A model generated the notes under the pieces. It had not been told where the DNA came from. It was given only the letters and a program-made list of their open reading frames with translations, and made no database searches. A stretch of 64,000 bases of DNA, taken from assembly GCA_048941605.1 (NCBI GenBank), contig JBHLNL010000002.1, forward strand, positions 3,618-67,617. Reading direction: 5' to 3'. Below are positions 18,194 through 27,366 of the stretch, in pieces (positions within the stretch are counted from its first letter, which is position 1; each line of letters starts with the position of its first letter). The translations under genes were made by a program, and so were the position numbers. The stretch is from Loki-b32 sp048941605. GTDB taxonomy: Archaea > Asgardarchaeota > Lokiarchaeia > Sigyniarchaeales > SOKP01.

Positions 18194-18616
18194 GTGTCGA
18201 TAGAAGGAAAAAATCATTCACAGGCAGACTACAAGAAATTCTTACCAATAGTGCTTTCAAAAAATGGTAATTCTATTTTTCATCCAGGGTTTATCTACCG
18301 TTCTTTGCTTCGAGAGACAACCATATCAAAATTAAATGCCCAGAAAATTACTGAGGAAGTTTTACGATTTCTCATCTCAGCAAATTTGAAGATTATAACT
18401 GCCCCTTTAATTAGAGAAGTGGTGAATGTTCATCTGCTTAAGAATGGGTTCGAAAAGGAACGATTACAGTATACTCGAATAGGGTTGCCTTTCTATGACT
18501 TGAAAGAACTGTTCACCAATACGGAAAATGATGAGGGTGTCATATCCAAAATCATCAATTGGATTATTGAAGAATTTTATGAGGTAAATAAGCTAATTGA
18601 GGGGGATGAAAAGTGA
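18194..18616 (+). CDS. Stand-alone ATP-cone domain protein (NrdD/NrdR-like regulatory domain)
   Basis: 140 aa, starting at GTG. The sequence FLPIVLSKNGNSIFHPGFIYRSLL, then KITEEVLRFLISANLKIITAPLIREVVNVHLL and RLQYTRIGLPFYDLKEL, matches the ATP-cone that opens archaeal anaerobic ribonucleotide reductases (the RIGxPxYD element is typical). It ends shortly after, with no reductase domain, so it is either a free ATP-cone regulator or a detached NrdD N-terminus. Its GTGA junction overlaps the next small membrane gene by 4 nt, implying a functional operon rather than random decay. Confidence 0.6.
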   Translation: MSIEGKNHSQADYKKFLPIVLSKNGNSIFHPGFIYRSLLRETTISKLNAQKITEEVLRFLISANLKIITAPLIREVVNVHLLKNGFEKERLQYTRIGLPFYDLKELFTNTENDEGVISKIINWIIEEFYEVNKLIEGDEK

Positions 18617-18822
18617 AAATTAGCAGGATATATAAGAAATTTATTTCAATGATTGGGTGGTTTATTCTTTGGATTGCTTCTTTTCCATGGTTATGGTACT
18701 ATGGTATGCCTTTCTATATAGATTACTTATATTTTTATATGTACTTCAGCGGAATTGCTACTCTTCTAATTATGGTCGCTGATTTATCAGAAATTTATAA
18801 AATGACTAAAGATTACATATAA
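18613..18822 (+). CDS. Small two-helix membrane protein
   Basis: 69 aa, GTG start overlapping the stop of the ATP-cone gene (GTGA). Two hydrophobic, aromatic-rich segments lie at about 10-32 and 36-58, separated by MPFYIDYLY, with a basic N-terminus (KISRIYKKF). The coupling suggests it anchors or works with the ATP-cone protein. No known family is recognised. Confidence 0.55.
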   Translation: MKISRIYKKFISMIGWFILWIASFPWLWYYGMPFYIDYLYFYMYFSGIATLLIMVADLSEIYKMTKDYI

Positions 18823-18883
18823 AAAATGAAAGTATATCGATTTATTATACTAAAAAAAATAGTGATAATTATTGAGTGTATTT

Positions 18884-19030
18884 TCATGCATAATAGACTC
18901 CCAAAATTGCCTTACAATTAGGACACACTATTATTGTCTTTCTTCCTGGTCTTATTGTTTCTAATTCTTTCTTAGGATTTGTAAACTCAAAATTACAAAA
19001 TCCACATTTTGCATTTTCGTTTTTGGGCAT
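18884..19030 (-). CDS. 48-aa zinc-ribbon microprotein
   Basis: ATG at 19030, TGA at 18884-18886. The protein has two CxxC knuckles, KCGFCNFEF and VCPNCKAIL, about 25 residues apart with a basic hairpin (RPGRKTI) between them. A good ribosome site, GAGGT, precedes the ATG by about 6 nt. Stand-alone zinc ribbons of this size often bind nucleic acid or stabilise complexes; the exact role is unknown. It lies inside the accessory island. Confidence 0.7.
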   Translation of the reverse strand: MPKNENAKCGFCNFEFTNPKKELETIRPGRKTIIVCPNCKAILGVYYA

Positions 19031-19103
19031 TTTCAAACCTCTAAAAATAATAGAATATAAAATTTATATAAGAACAACTTAAGTATTTTAGCTACATTGC
19101 AAG

Positions 19104-19601
19104 CTAGCTATGATCAAGCCAAATCAAACCTGTATTATCGTCCCAAACACTAGTACCTTGAGTCTTTTGACCGCCAGCATAAATTTTAACCCAGACAGAT
19201 ATATATGCCTTTATATCATAATCTCTACTATCCCACACTCTCCCCCATACACGATATTTAACAGATATTTTCTCATCATATTCATTATATTCATATGACC
19301 ATTCTATATTCGACGAAAATTTCCACCACCATAACCAAAATGGGAACGTATAATGGTATACAGTCCACCAGCTCCAACTTCCACTTTTACTAGTGATAAT
19401 TGGACCTCCACCAGCTCCTATTCCTGTTGTAACCTCCAAAGCTACTGTTAATCTACACTCATTTGGCAAACCAGGATAATTTCGACATCCTGTCAAATGA
19501 TAATGGTGATCATATTTAGCTGCTAAAGTGGATGTTGTTAAAAATGCTAAAATACATATTGATAATATACTTATACTTATTTTTGATCTTTTTGATAGCA
19601 T
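19104..19601 (-). CDS. Secreted tryptophan-rich protein of unknown function
   Basis: 165 aa from the ATG at 19601, chosen because AAGGAGGT lies 5 nt upstream; the longer in-frame ATG at 19628 would sit before that ribosome site. The signal peptide (about 6-28) ends near TSTLAAKYD. The mature part is rich in Trp, Tyr and Ser (GSWSWWTVYHYTFPFWLWWW; later VKYRVWGRVWDSRDYDIKAY), a pattern of amphipathic beta strands. Two Cys (in GCRN and NECR) could form a disulfide. It could be a surface-binding or pore-type beta protein (inference). The ribosome site is the strongest in the island. Confidence 0.65.
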   Translation of the reverse strand: MLSKRSKISISILSICILAFLTTSTLAAKYDHHYHLTGCRNYPGLPNECRLTVALEVTTGIGAGGGPIITSKSGSWSWWTVYHYTFPFWLWWWKFSSNIEWSYEYNEYDEKISVKYRVWGRVWDSRDYDIKAYISVWVKIYAGGQKTQGTSVWDDNTGLIWLDHS

Positions 19602-19760
19602 ATATTTAACCTCCTTAATTTTTGTCAATATTAATTTTTTTTAAAATTTTTGTCTAATTTTATAATAAGACTCTCTTTTTAAATATTACTAATTGGTAAA
19701 GGAATTGCTAAAGATCATCCAGCTGTAAAGTGGACGGAGTCATATTTAAAGACCAAAGGA

Positions 19761-20246
19761 ATGGAATTTGTTAACTTTAAGGCAGTTTCCAAACTTATTA
19801 GTCAGCTTTCCTCAACAGCTCCAGTATCTTCTAAGAGTGTTCTAAGTCCAGCTCAAAAGGCTAATATAAAAAAGATTATATGGGAGTTAACAGGGGGGAG
19901 AAGCTGGTGGACTGGTAAGCCTGTTCCATACGATGATGCTATCCCACATCATATATTGCATGATCCTATGCCCCCCCATAAAACTCTGTATGGTGCACAA
20001 TGGGAGAATAAATTCGAGTATTTTGCAATGTTATCTAAAGGGGAAAATATGAAGGTGGAGACTTTGCATGATTGGCGTAAGATTCAAGCTTTGTTTACTT
20101 CGATGTGGCAGAAATTTAAGGAGGGTGATATAGAGGGAGCAGTTGCCCATTGGTCGAACCAAAAAGATATTGATGATTTTTTGTATGAGAGGAAGTCAAA
20201 GCGATACTTAGATTATTGGTTGAATATTATTAAATATGGGATTTAA
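19761..20246 (+). CDS. Unknown protein, apparently 5'-truncated (open frame extends to 19683)
   Basis: 161 aa from the ATG, but the same frame is open and protein-like upstream (GKGIAKDHPAVKWTESYLKTKG) back to a TAA at 19680 with no ATG/GTG/TTG. Either a non-standard start is used or the gene lost its 5' end. Contents include a Trp-rich motif GGRSWWTGKPVPYDD followed by HHILHDPMPP, and a helical tail. Codon use is richer in G than the neighbours, consistent with recent acquisition. The family is not recognised; the histidine cluster might be catalytic or metal-binding. Confidence 0.5.
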   Translation: MEFVNFKAVSKLISQLSSTAPVSSKSVLSPAQKANIKKIIWELTGGRSWWTGKPVPYDDAIPHHILHDPMPPHKTLYGAQWENKFEYFAMLSKGENMKVETLHDWRKIQALFTSMWQKFKEGDIEGAVAHWSNQKDIDDFLYERKSKRYLDYWLNIIKYGI

Positions 20247-20354
20247 ATTTATATTTTTCTTTTTGTAAATTTAATTAACACAAAGAGAGCCCCAATTTAA
20301 ATAATTTAATTACTATGTTATAATTATAATTATTCTCTTTATTGGTGGAGAAAA

Positions 20355-20948
20355 ATGAAAGATAATACAAAAGAGGAAGATTCTTCGCTTTTTACAGATC
20401 GATCATATAGTATTTTCACTGAGATCTTCAATTCGAATGGTCTTGTAAAACGCCTAGATTCTACTATTCTTTCTCAGTCTCAAGTTAAGTTGCTTTCTAA
20501 TCTCTTTTTTATAGTAAAGAACGCCTATGCTAAAAGGAATATTTCTTTTGATACTGAGAAGAGTGAATTTGAGAAAGTCTCTAATGTCTTTTTTCAAACA
20601 TTTAAGTTGGATGATCTTGATGACCAAGATAGCTTAGAATCTGCGATGGAGCGTTATATCGAGGATTTAACAAAATTTGAGTTTTATGTTCCTGAAGATC
20701 TTTCTAGTAGTAGGAAGCTTTATAAGCAGGGGATTAATGAAGTATTAAAGTATTTTGAAGAATCATTAAGGACTATAAGGGAGGAGGAAATAATCTTCTG
20801 GGAAAGACTATTTGAAGAGTACAAGAAAGATAAGGAAGGCTATAACTTAGAGTTTCGTACCACAGCAACACGATTTAAGAAAGATCTTGACAGATTCTCA
20901 CAGATCACCAAAGAGGACATCGAGAACACCTTTAAGAGTCTCAAGTAG
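20355..20948 (+). CDS. Helical, highly charged protein of unknown function
   Basis: 197 aa, start ATG with GGTGGAG just upstream. It is almost entirely helical and acidic (LDDLDDQDSLESAMERYIEDL; LKYFEESLRTIREEEIIFWERLFEEYKKDKE). No signal, membrane segment or cysteine pattern. It lies 109 bp after the truncated gene at 19761 on the same strand and shares its slightly higher GC. A structural or adaptor role is possible, but nothing specific can be inferred. Confidence 0.6.
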   Translation: MKDNTKEEDSSLFTDRSYSIFTEIFNSNGLVKRLDSTILSQSQVKLLSNLFFIVKNAYAKRNISFDTEKSEFEKVSNVFFQTFKLDDLDDQDSLESAMERYIEDLTKFEFYVPEDLSSSRKLYKQGINEVLKYFEESLRTIREEEIIFWERLFEEYKKDKEGYNLEFRTTATRFKKDLDRFSQITKEDIENTFKSLK

Positions 20949-21294
20949 TATGTTTTTTATTAGGTTGTGAATAAGAATCTATGGGCTTATTCCTATCAGA
21001 GATTAAAAGTATTGCTTGTTCGAGGTTTTTGAGAGTACATTTTTTCCATTTATATATATATGATCCATTTCTTTATAATGTTTTTTCTATTGAGTAATTA
21101 GATAAGCTATCTTAGAAATTAAAAATTTATACCTTTGTTTATATATGAAGATGTTGAAATTATAATTGGGCAATTTTTGCGATAAAAATCAAGGGGATTG
21201 CAGGGGTTCAGCCAAAAAGACAAGAGAAGGGGGTAAATAGGGAGTAAAGAGGACGAGATCCGTTTCTTTTTTTTTAATTTTTAATTGAAATTTA
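20949..21294. other. Gene-free stretch at the right side of the accessory island
   Basis: No convincing ORF (the longest, at 20981-21100, encodes about 39 residues without a ribosome site). A purine-rich, relatively G-rich segment lies at about 21175-21260, unlike its surroundings. It could be leftover sequence from an integration or a transcript leader. Convergent gene ends lie on both sides. Confidence 0.35.
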
Positions 21295-22380
21295 TTATTC
21301 AATAAGTTTTTTTAATTGAAATTTACCATCTATTTGTAAAATATTTGATTTTTTTGATAGTATCTCAAATAAAAATTTTCTTTCATTTTGGAATTTTATA
21401 TTTGATAATTTTATTTGAAAGATTAGATCTTTTTTACTTTCGATTTCAATCCAATGTAGTTTTTCAAAAAACTTCAAGAGATTAAGAGTATACTCCTCAC
21501 GATCACTAAATTTATCTATTTCGTTTTCTGTTAAATTTACCCAATCTTTTTGAATTTCTTCGTTGTTAAAATTGATGATAACATTTCTATCTCCAGCTAA
21601 CCTCATCCAAAAATAATAATCCTTATCATCTAAAATTCTAGGATAATTGAAGAAATAAGATAGATTATGGTTAACTAGTTCAACCCTCTCTTTTTTTGCC
21701 AAGTCTTTTCTATAAAACAAATCTGTGGTTTTTAAGTTGAACCTGAAATAGTTATCTTTATCTGAATATAGAAAATTAGTTATTTTAGCACCTAACAAAC
21801 CAAAAAGTGCTGCATTGTATTTGCAATTTTCAAATGTTAAATTTTTGTATAATCCAGAATATTCAAATATTCCAGTTAATCCTTTTCCCTTCTTTCCAGT
21901 AAAGATATCCAAATTTACTTCCTTGGTAAGATTTTGTGAAATTAAATAGTTTTTAACTCTATTGAATATACTCTTTATACTAGCAATATCATAAGGATCC
22001 ATTCGATCCAAATAAAGCCTTCTTAGAGTTAAATAAAAAAAGGTGTTTTTTTCAAAGAATGGATGTGTATAACGATTTGTCCTTATAGCAGTTTCATAAT
22101 AAGGAATTAAGGCATTAAAGGAAATTTTATCGAAAAATCCCTTAATTTCACTGTCTACAAAAGATTTAAAGTCATCAAGTGTTTTACGTTGGTCAAAACA
22201 ATCCATAGTTTTTTCCAAAACATAATTGTAAAAAGCCGAGATACTTTTAACCCGATTATCGTTCGGATATTTGTTTTGATTTTCAATTACATATTTTTCT
22301 ATTCGATCTTTCAATGCAGGGGAAATAGAAATTGTCTGCTGGGTTATTTTTTTTCTTGATAAAGGTCTTTCTGAAGTCAT
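21295..22380 (-). CDS. Unknown protein with RHH-like N-terminus, copy B
   Basis: 361 aa, clear paralog of the 16849-17922 product along its whole length: TQQTISISPALKDRIEKYV, VKSISAFYNYVLEKTMDCF, FENCKYNAALFGLLGAKITN, KDLAKKERVELV and FFEKLHWIEIE align with the same blocks there. The N-terminal strand-helix-helix resembles an RHH DNA-binding domain. The two copies face the same direction 3.4 kb apart, with unrelated accessory genes between them. The divergence is far more than a recent duplication. Function unknown. Confidence 0.6.
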   Translation of the reverse strand: MTSERPLSRKKITQQTISISPALKDRIEKYVIENQNKYPNDNRVKSISAFYNYVLEKTMDCFDQRKTLDDFKSFVDSEIKGFFDKISFNALIPYYETAIRTNRYTHPFFEKNTFFYLTLRRLYLDRMDPYDIASIKSIFNRVKNYLISQNLTKEVNLDIFTGKKGKGLTGIFEYSGLYKNLTFENCKYNAALFGLLGAKITNFLYSDKDNYFRFNLKTTDLFYRKDLAKKERVELVNHNLSYFFNYPRILDDKDYYFWMRLAGDRNVIINFNNEEIQKDWVNLTENEIDKFSDREEYTLNLLKFFEKLHWIEIESKKDLIFQIKLSNIKFQNERKFLFEILSKKSNILQIDGKFQLKKLIE

Positions 22381-22544
22381 TTTTGATTCTTTTTTTAATT
22401 TTTTTTGACATTTATATAGTAAACTTTTGTATATATAAAATTATTAAAAAATAAATTTGCAAATTATAATAGAATAGATTGGTAATATATCCTTTCAGTA
22501 GAACAAACTAGTTTTGATCCTATTTTAAAAAGGTTTAGGGAATT

Positions 22545-24179
22545 TTATTTAATAAATAATTTAGAAACATATACTCCATCTAATTTATACCCTAAATTCC
22601 TGAAAAAGTCCCTTGCTCCAAAACCACTTATAACAGCTAATTTTTTTACATCAAACTCTTTAAATGCTATTTTTTCAGCATTTTCCATCAATAACTTTCC
22701 ATATCCTTGATGTTGTATTTGAGTATAATAATTTGGTTTCATATCTTTTGGAACAAGTTCGCCAACCACTTTAATTTCTCTGACGATCATAGTTTTTCCA
22801 TCATTTAATTCGGGTCTGTGAGCAAATTCAGAAGGCTTTCGTAAGCGTAAATACCCTACCAAATAATCTTCCTTTTTATTCTCATATGATAGGAATATTT
22901 CAGTTCCTTCTGATGCTTCATAATCTAATCGATATAATTTTACTTCATCGAAAGATTGTTTATCAAATACTCTTTTTTTCTTGCTAATTCCATATTCACG
23001 ACATCTAATACATTTGCATGTTTCGTTAATTTCTGTTAATCTATCATGGACTAGTTGCCTTAAATTGCTATTTTTACATCCCGCTTCGATTAAATTTGCA
23101 GGGATGTCTCTCATAATTCTTTGTATTCGAACGTAAGGAGGAAGATTTATTTTAGCTCTCACTATTAAATCTATCAATTCTTTATCAGAATAAGGTGAAT
23201 ATTTTCCTTCTTTCCACCAGTTATACAATTCAGTACCATTTATTACCAGAGTTGGATAAATTTTTAACATATCTGGTCGATAATTAGAATTAGAATATAA
23301 TTCATCGAATAATTGCATATCTTTAGAATAATTAGAACCAGGTAGGTTGGGCATTATATGAGCATTGATTTTTAATCCAGCATCTTTGGCAATTCTGATT
23401 GCTTCTATACTATCTTCTATAGTATGAGCTCTCTTCACTAATGTATATATATCCTCAAATACAGTTTGAATACCTAGCTCAACTCGAGTTGTACCGTAAT
23501 TTAACATACGATCTACATCTTTTTCTTTACAGTAATCAGGTCTTGTTTCTAAAGTTATCCCTATAACACGTCTTCTGGATCTCTCAGCGAGTTTCTTAGC
23601 TTGTTCTAAAGTATCTACTCTTTTTTCAATAATTCCTTCTAATGCTCCTTTTATGAATTCTTCCTGATACTTTGAGTTAGTTGATAAAAATGTACCTCCC
23701 ATAATGATTAATTCAATTTTATCAACTTTATGGCCTATTGCTTCTAAATCATTAATTCTGCTTTGAACCTGTAAATAGGGATCATAATCATTATGAATGG
23801 ATCTCATAGCTGCAGGTTCACGACCAGTATAACTTTGGGCAACTTTTTCTCCAGGTTGAGAGTCTTGACCCGGACAATATATACAAGTTCCAGGACATGG
23901 AAGTGGTTTAGTCATAATAGCTATTACAGACACTCCAGATAATGTTCTAGTTATTCTCCTTTTAAGAATCTGAGTTATGGTATTTTTTTCTTCCTCTGTA
24001 GCAAAATCCAAAATAGTGGCATTTTTTATAACTTTATTATAATTATACTTTTTACCTATCCTTCCCTTAATATTTGTTATTTTGTCGCGAGGGGTTTCTG
24101 GGTTTTTTTCTAAATAATCTATTATCTCTCGAGAAATCTTTTTAATTATTTCGTGATTTTCAATTTCTAAGGAACCCAT
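22545..24179 (-). CDS. elp3: Elp3-type tRNA uridine(34) acetyltransferase (radical SAM + GNAT)
   Basis: 544 aa, full length for archaeal Elp3. It modifies U34 of tRNAs at the wobble position. The radical-SAM cluster is CPGTCIYCPGQDSQPGEK; the following SYTGREPAAMR is an Elp3 signature. The barrel includes ETRPDYC and GTTRVELGIQT. A zinc-binding pair CKCIRCREYG precedes the C-terminal acetyltransferase domain, which carries the acetyl-CoA loop QHQGYGKLLMENAE. In archaea Elp3 acts without the other Elongator subunits. Confidence 0.97.
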   Translation of the reverse strand: MGSLEIENHEIIKKISREIIDYLEKNPETPRDKITNIKGRIGKKYNYNKVIKNATILDFATEEEKNTITQILKRRITRTLSGVSVIAIMTKPLPCPGTCIYCPGQDSQPGEKVAQSYTGREPAAMRSIHNDYDPYLQVQSRINDLEAIGHKVDKIELIIMGGTFLSTNSKYQEEFIKGALEGIIEKRVDTLEQAKKLAERSRRRVIGITLETRPDYCKEKDVDRMLNYGTTRVELGIQTVFEDIYTLVKRAHTIEDSIEAIRIAKDAGLKINAHIMPNLPGSNYSKDMQLFDELYSNSNYRPDMLKIYPTLVINGTELYNWWKEGKYSPYSDKELIDLIVRAKINLPPYVRIQRIMRDIPANLIEAGCKNSNLRQLVHDRLTEINETCKCIRCREYGISKKKRVFDKQSFDEVKLYRLDYEASEGTEIFLSYENKKEDYLVGYLRLRKPSEFAHRPELNDGKTMIVREIKVVGELVPKDMKPNYYTQIQHQGYGKLLMENAEKIAFKEFDVKKLAVISGFGARDFFRNLGYKLDGVYVSKLFIK

Positions 24180-24295
24180 TATTTTTGAAGGAAAGGTAAT
24201 TTGATATGCTTTAAAGGTTTTATAATTTTCAAGTATAATATTAAGAGATTAAGTAAATATTTTGTGATTTGAGCAATCTAAATTCAAATTTCTTT

Positions 24296-25150
24296 TTAAT
24301 CAATTGAGATTTTTTTTCCAGTGAAATCCCTTTGGTATTTTCCAAAATCTTGAATTTTCTTTAAAGTATCAGAATCAAAAATAGGACCATCTTTACATAC
24401 AAGTAAGCCTAATGGATCCAAAGTACATAATCCACACAATCCACAGCCACATCTCATTATTCGCTCAAGACTTGCTTGAAGCTCGATATTCCATTTTTCA
24501 CATATTTCATAGATCGAATATAGCATTTTTTCAGGACCGCAAGTGTAGACTATTGCATTTGAAAGAAGTCTCTTCGAGTAAGTCGTCAATATTCTTTCAA
24601 AAGCCTCAGTCGCAAGGCCTTTGGTTCCTAAACTCCCATCTTCGGTGCAATAAAAAATGTCATTAGAATTCTTGTCTAACATTTGTTTTTGAGTTGTAAA
24701 CATTAATTCACTTTTGACGTTTGCACCTTGAATTAGAATAAAAGAAATTTTATGTTCATATAGCTCTTGGGAAAGAAAACGAAGAGGAGCCATACCAATT
24801 CCCCCCCCTATTAAAAATATATATTTTGACTTCTCTTTCGGAATTTTAAAGTAGTTACCCAAAGGTCCTCTAACACCAATAAAATCCCCCTTCTTTAAGT
24901 TAAAAATTGCATTGGTGCATTCACCAACATTTTTTACAGTAATCGCCCAATTTCGATTATTATCACAGCCAGATATAGACATAGGTATCTCATCAACTCC
25001 AGGCACCCATACCATAATAAATTGCCCTGGTTTAGGAATAATGTAGTTTTTAATAGTGTTGTTCTTCATAGAGAAAGTAAAAGTTCTAACGTCATTACAT
25101 TCATCAATTATTTCTTGAACTTTCACTGTTTTTATTATATTTTCAGTCAA
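24296..25150 (-). CDS. pyrK: Dihydroorotate dehydrogenase electron-transfer subunit PyrK
   Basis: 284 aa. Ferredoxin-reductase-like protein that passes electrons between PyrD and NAD. The FAD-binding barrel includes PGQFIMVWVPGVDEIPMS, the NAD-binding part starts FLIGGGIGMAPLRFL, and the C-terminal cluster-binding motif is CGCGLCGLCTLDPLGLLVC (four Cys for a [2Fe-2S]). The start is TTG at 25150, overlapping the PyrD stop by 8 nt, so translation is coupled. The pair makes orotate in pyrimidine synthesis. Confidence 0.96.
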   Translation of the reverse strand: MTENIIKTVKVQEIIDECNDVRTFTFSMKNNTIKNYIIPKPGQFIMVWVPGVDEIPMSISGCDNNRNWAITVKNVGECTNAIFNLKKGDFIGVRGPLGNYFKIPKEKSKYIFLIGGGIGMAPLRFLSQELYEHKISFILIQGANVKSELMFTTQKQMLDKNSNDIFYCTEDGSLGTKGLATEAFERILTTYSKRLLSNAIVYTCGPEKMLYSIYEICEKWNIELQASLERIMRCGCGLCGLCTLDPLGLLVCKDGPIFDSDTLKKIQDFGKYQRDFTGKKISID

Positions 25151-26069
25151 AATCAGGCACCTCTTGAGTTTTGAACTGATGAGCTAAACCCTTTATATCA
25201 TTTATAGATTTAAATTTATTATTTTTTAGATATTGAGTTATCCCATGATTAATATCAATAAGGATTTCCACTCCGTTATATAAAGCAGTTCCAATTTGTA
25301 CTGCTGAAGCTCCAGCTAAAAAGAATTCAACAACATCTTGCCAAGAATCTATTCCTCCACACCCTATTATTGGGATTTTTAGTGTTTTATATAAATCATA
25401 TACTTTTTTTACAGCTATAGGATGAATTGCCTTCCCGGAAAGTCCACCACTTCCATGGGATAAAATAGGTCTTTTAGTATTTACATCTATTTTCAATGCT
25501 GATAAAGTATTTATAGCAACCACGCCGTCAGCACCAGCTTTCTCAGCTGCTAAGGCAATTTCTACTATATTTGTTACATTGGGATTTAATTTTACAAAAA
25601 GAGGGATACTAAGTTTGTTTTTTAAAAATTTTACAATCTCAGAAGTTAAATCTTTATCAATACCTATGCAAGATATTTCAGCATGTGGACATGAGATATT
25701 TATTTCAATCGCATCAGCTCCTGCGTTTTCAGCTTTAGTGGCAACATCCAGATAGACTTCCTTGGTATCACCAAAAACACTTACTATTAATGGAATGTTG
25801 TACTTCTTAATTTCATTTATTTCTGAAATAAAATCATCGATCCCGGGATTTCCGAGACCCACACTATTCATAAATGTTCCAGGATATATCTCTATTATAG
25901 ATGGATTTTTATATCCTTTTCTCGGTATTGGTCCTATTGATTTTGTAGTGACAGCACCAGCTCCAGCATCAATTACTCTTTTCATTGAAGAAAAAGATAC
26001 TCCTAAAATTCCTGAAGCTAAAATAATAGGAGATTTTAGTTTTAAACCAGCAAGATTTACTTCTAGCAT
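25143..26069 (-). CDS. pyrD: Dihydroorotate dehydrogenase, class 1B catalytic subunit PyrD
   Basis: 308 aa. FMN enzyme oxidising dihydroorotate. The N-terminus is VNLAGLKLKSPIILASGILG, followed by VTTKSIGPIPRKGYKNPS. The active-site region INISCPHAE holds the class 1B catalytic Cys. FVKLNPN and IPIIGCGGIDSWQDVVEFFLAGASAVQIGTA provide FMN phosphate binding. The presence of PyrK confirms class 1B. Divergent from the Nop5 gene across a 78-bp shared promoter region. Confidence 0.96.
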   Translation of the reverse strand: MLEVNLAGLKLKSPIILASGILGVSFSSMKRVIDAGAGAVTTKSIGPIPRKGYKNPSIIEIYPGTFMNSVGLGNPGIDDFISEINEIKKYNIPLIVSVFGDTKEVYLDVATKAENAGADAIEINISCPHAEISCIGIDKDLTSEIVKFLKNKLSIPLFVKLNPNVTNIVEIALAAEKAGADGVVAINTLSALKIDVNTKRPILSHGSGGLSGKAIHPIAVKKVYDLYKTLKIPIIGCGGIDSWQDVVEFFLAGASAVQIGTALYNGVEILIDINHGITQYLKNNKFKSINDIKGLAHQFKTQEVPDFD

Positions 26070-26147
26070 TTTTTAAAAGACAATAATGATTATAGTTTTA
26101 TAATAATTATTAATGAAGGAAAAATAAGTATAAATTAGCCAATCATA

Positions 26148-27347
26148 ATGAAGTCTTACATAGCAGATACTTTAATTGGAATTTTTGCATTTGATGAGAC
26201 TGGAAACATCTTAAATTTTATTGATTTTGATGATGATCACGAAAAAATCCTTGAATTTTATGAATCATTAGAAAATAATATTATTCAAAAAGTGTTTGAG
26301 AATTTTTTAGTGCAATTGAAAAATTCTGGTTTTAATGAATTTATATTTGATAATAAAAAATTAGCATCATTAACTTCAGAAAAACTAGGATATAAAACTA
26401 TTATTGAGAGAAAATCGTTAGAACTCAAAGCATTTCGTTTAAATCTGGAATATAACTTAAAAAAAATTGGAATAAACAAAAATAGTGAAGATATCCTTTC
26501 ACAGTACAAAGAAATAAGCGACAAATTAACAAGAAGAAGAGTTAGCCAAGCTAGTGGACATTTTGATAATAAAATTACTCAAATTATTACAGTTTTAGAC
26601 GTGATTAAAAAGTCAATAAGTCTATTCTCAAGTCATCTAAGAGAATGGTATGGTTTACATTTCCCCGAGTTAACTGATAAAATTATTGAGGATAACATGA
26701 TTGTAGCAAAATTGATTTCAATTATAGGATCTAGGGAAAATTTTACATTTGAAAATATAAATAAAGAGTTTGATTTAAAGGAAAGTAAGATTAAAGCTTT
26801 AGAGCATTATGCTTTACAGTCAATGGGTGCAAATATTGATCTCTCTATGATACAAAAATATGCTGACCAAATTATTTCATTGGATAAATATCGGGTAGAG
26901 TTAGAGAATCATTTAGAAGGGTTGTTGGAAGATTATGCTCCTAATGTTAATGCAATAATTGGATCTTTGATCGGAGCTAAATTAATAGCTAAAGCAGGAA
27001 GTTTACAGAAATTAGCTTACATGCCAGCGTCTAGAATCCAATTATTAGGAGCAGAAAAAGCTTTATATAGATTTCTTAAATCTGGGGAAAAAAGACCTAA
27101 ACATGGATTAATTTTCCAATGGAATCAAATAAGATCGGCAAAACCATATAATAGAGGGAAAATTGCACGTGTCGTAGCAGGGAAAATTGGAGTTGCTGCT
27201 AAATTAGATTATTTTAGTGGAGAATTCATTGGTGATAAATTATCACATGAAATTGAAGCAAAAATCAAAGAAATCGATGTTAAATATCCAAATCCTCCCA
27301 AAAAAAAGCCGCCTCAAAAAAGTAAGAAAAAAGCAAAAAAAAGATAA
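26148..27347 (+). CDS. nop5: Nop5 (Nop56/58) C/D box sRNP core protein
   Basis: 399 aa. Scaffold of the archaeal 2'-O-methylation RNP. The N-terminal domain (about 1-115) binds fibrillarin and is followed by a coiled-coil region. The Nop domain contains the family signature GSLIGAKLIAKAGSLQKLAYMPAS and IQLLGAEKALYRFL. It ends in a lysine-rich tail (KKKPPQKSKKKAKKR). Fibrillarin follows 19 nt downstream, the standard operon in archaea. Confidence 0.97.
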   Translation: MKSYIADTLIGIFAFDETGNILNFIDFDDDHEKILEFYESLENNIIQKVFENFLVQLKNSGFNEFIFDNKKLASLTSEKLGYKTIIERKSLELKAFRLNLEYNLKKIGINKNSEDILSQYKEISDKLTRRRVSQASGHFDNKITQIITVLDVIKKSISLFSSHLREWYGLHFPELTDKIIEDNMIVAKLISIIGSRENFTFENINKEFDLKESKIKALEHYALQSMGANIDLSMIQKYADQIISLDKYRVELENHLEGLLEDYAPNVNAIIGSLIGAKLIAKAGSLQKLAYMPASRIQLLGAEKALYRFLKSGEKRPKHGLIFQWNQIRSAKPYNRGKIARVVAGKIGVAAKLDYFSGEFIGDKLSHEIEAKIKEIDVKYPNPPKKKPPQKSKKKAKKR

Positions 27348-27366
27348 TTAGGTAATATGAAAAAAA

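Noticed and set aside
18613..18822. Joining the ATP-cone gene to the next ORF by an intron or frameshift
   Set aside because: The second ORF is a membrane protein unlike any NrdD segment, and the GTGA overlap is a normal operon junction.
20981..21100. Plus-strand ORF of 39 codons
   Set aside because: No ribosome site, biased aromatic composition, and no protein-like pattern; judged to be chance.
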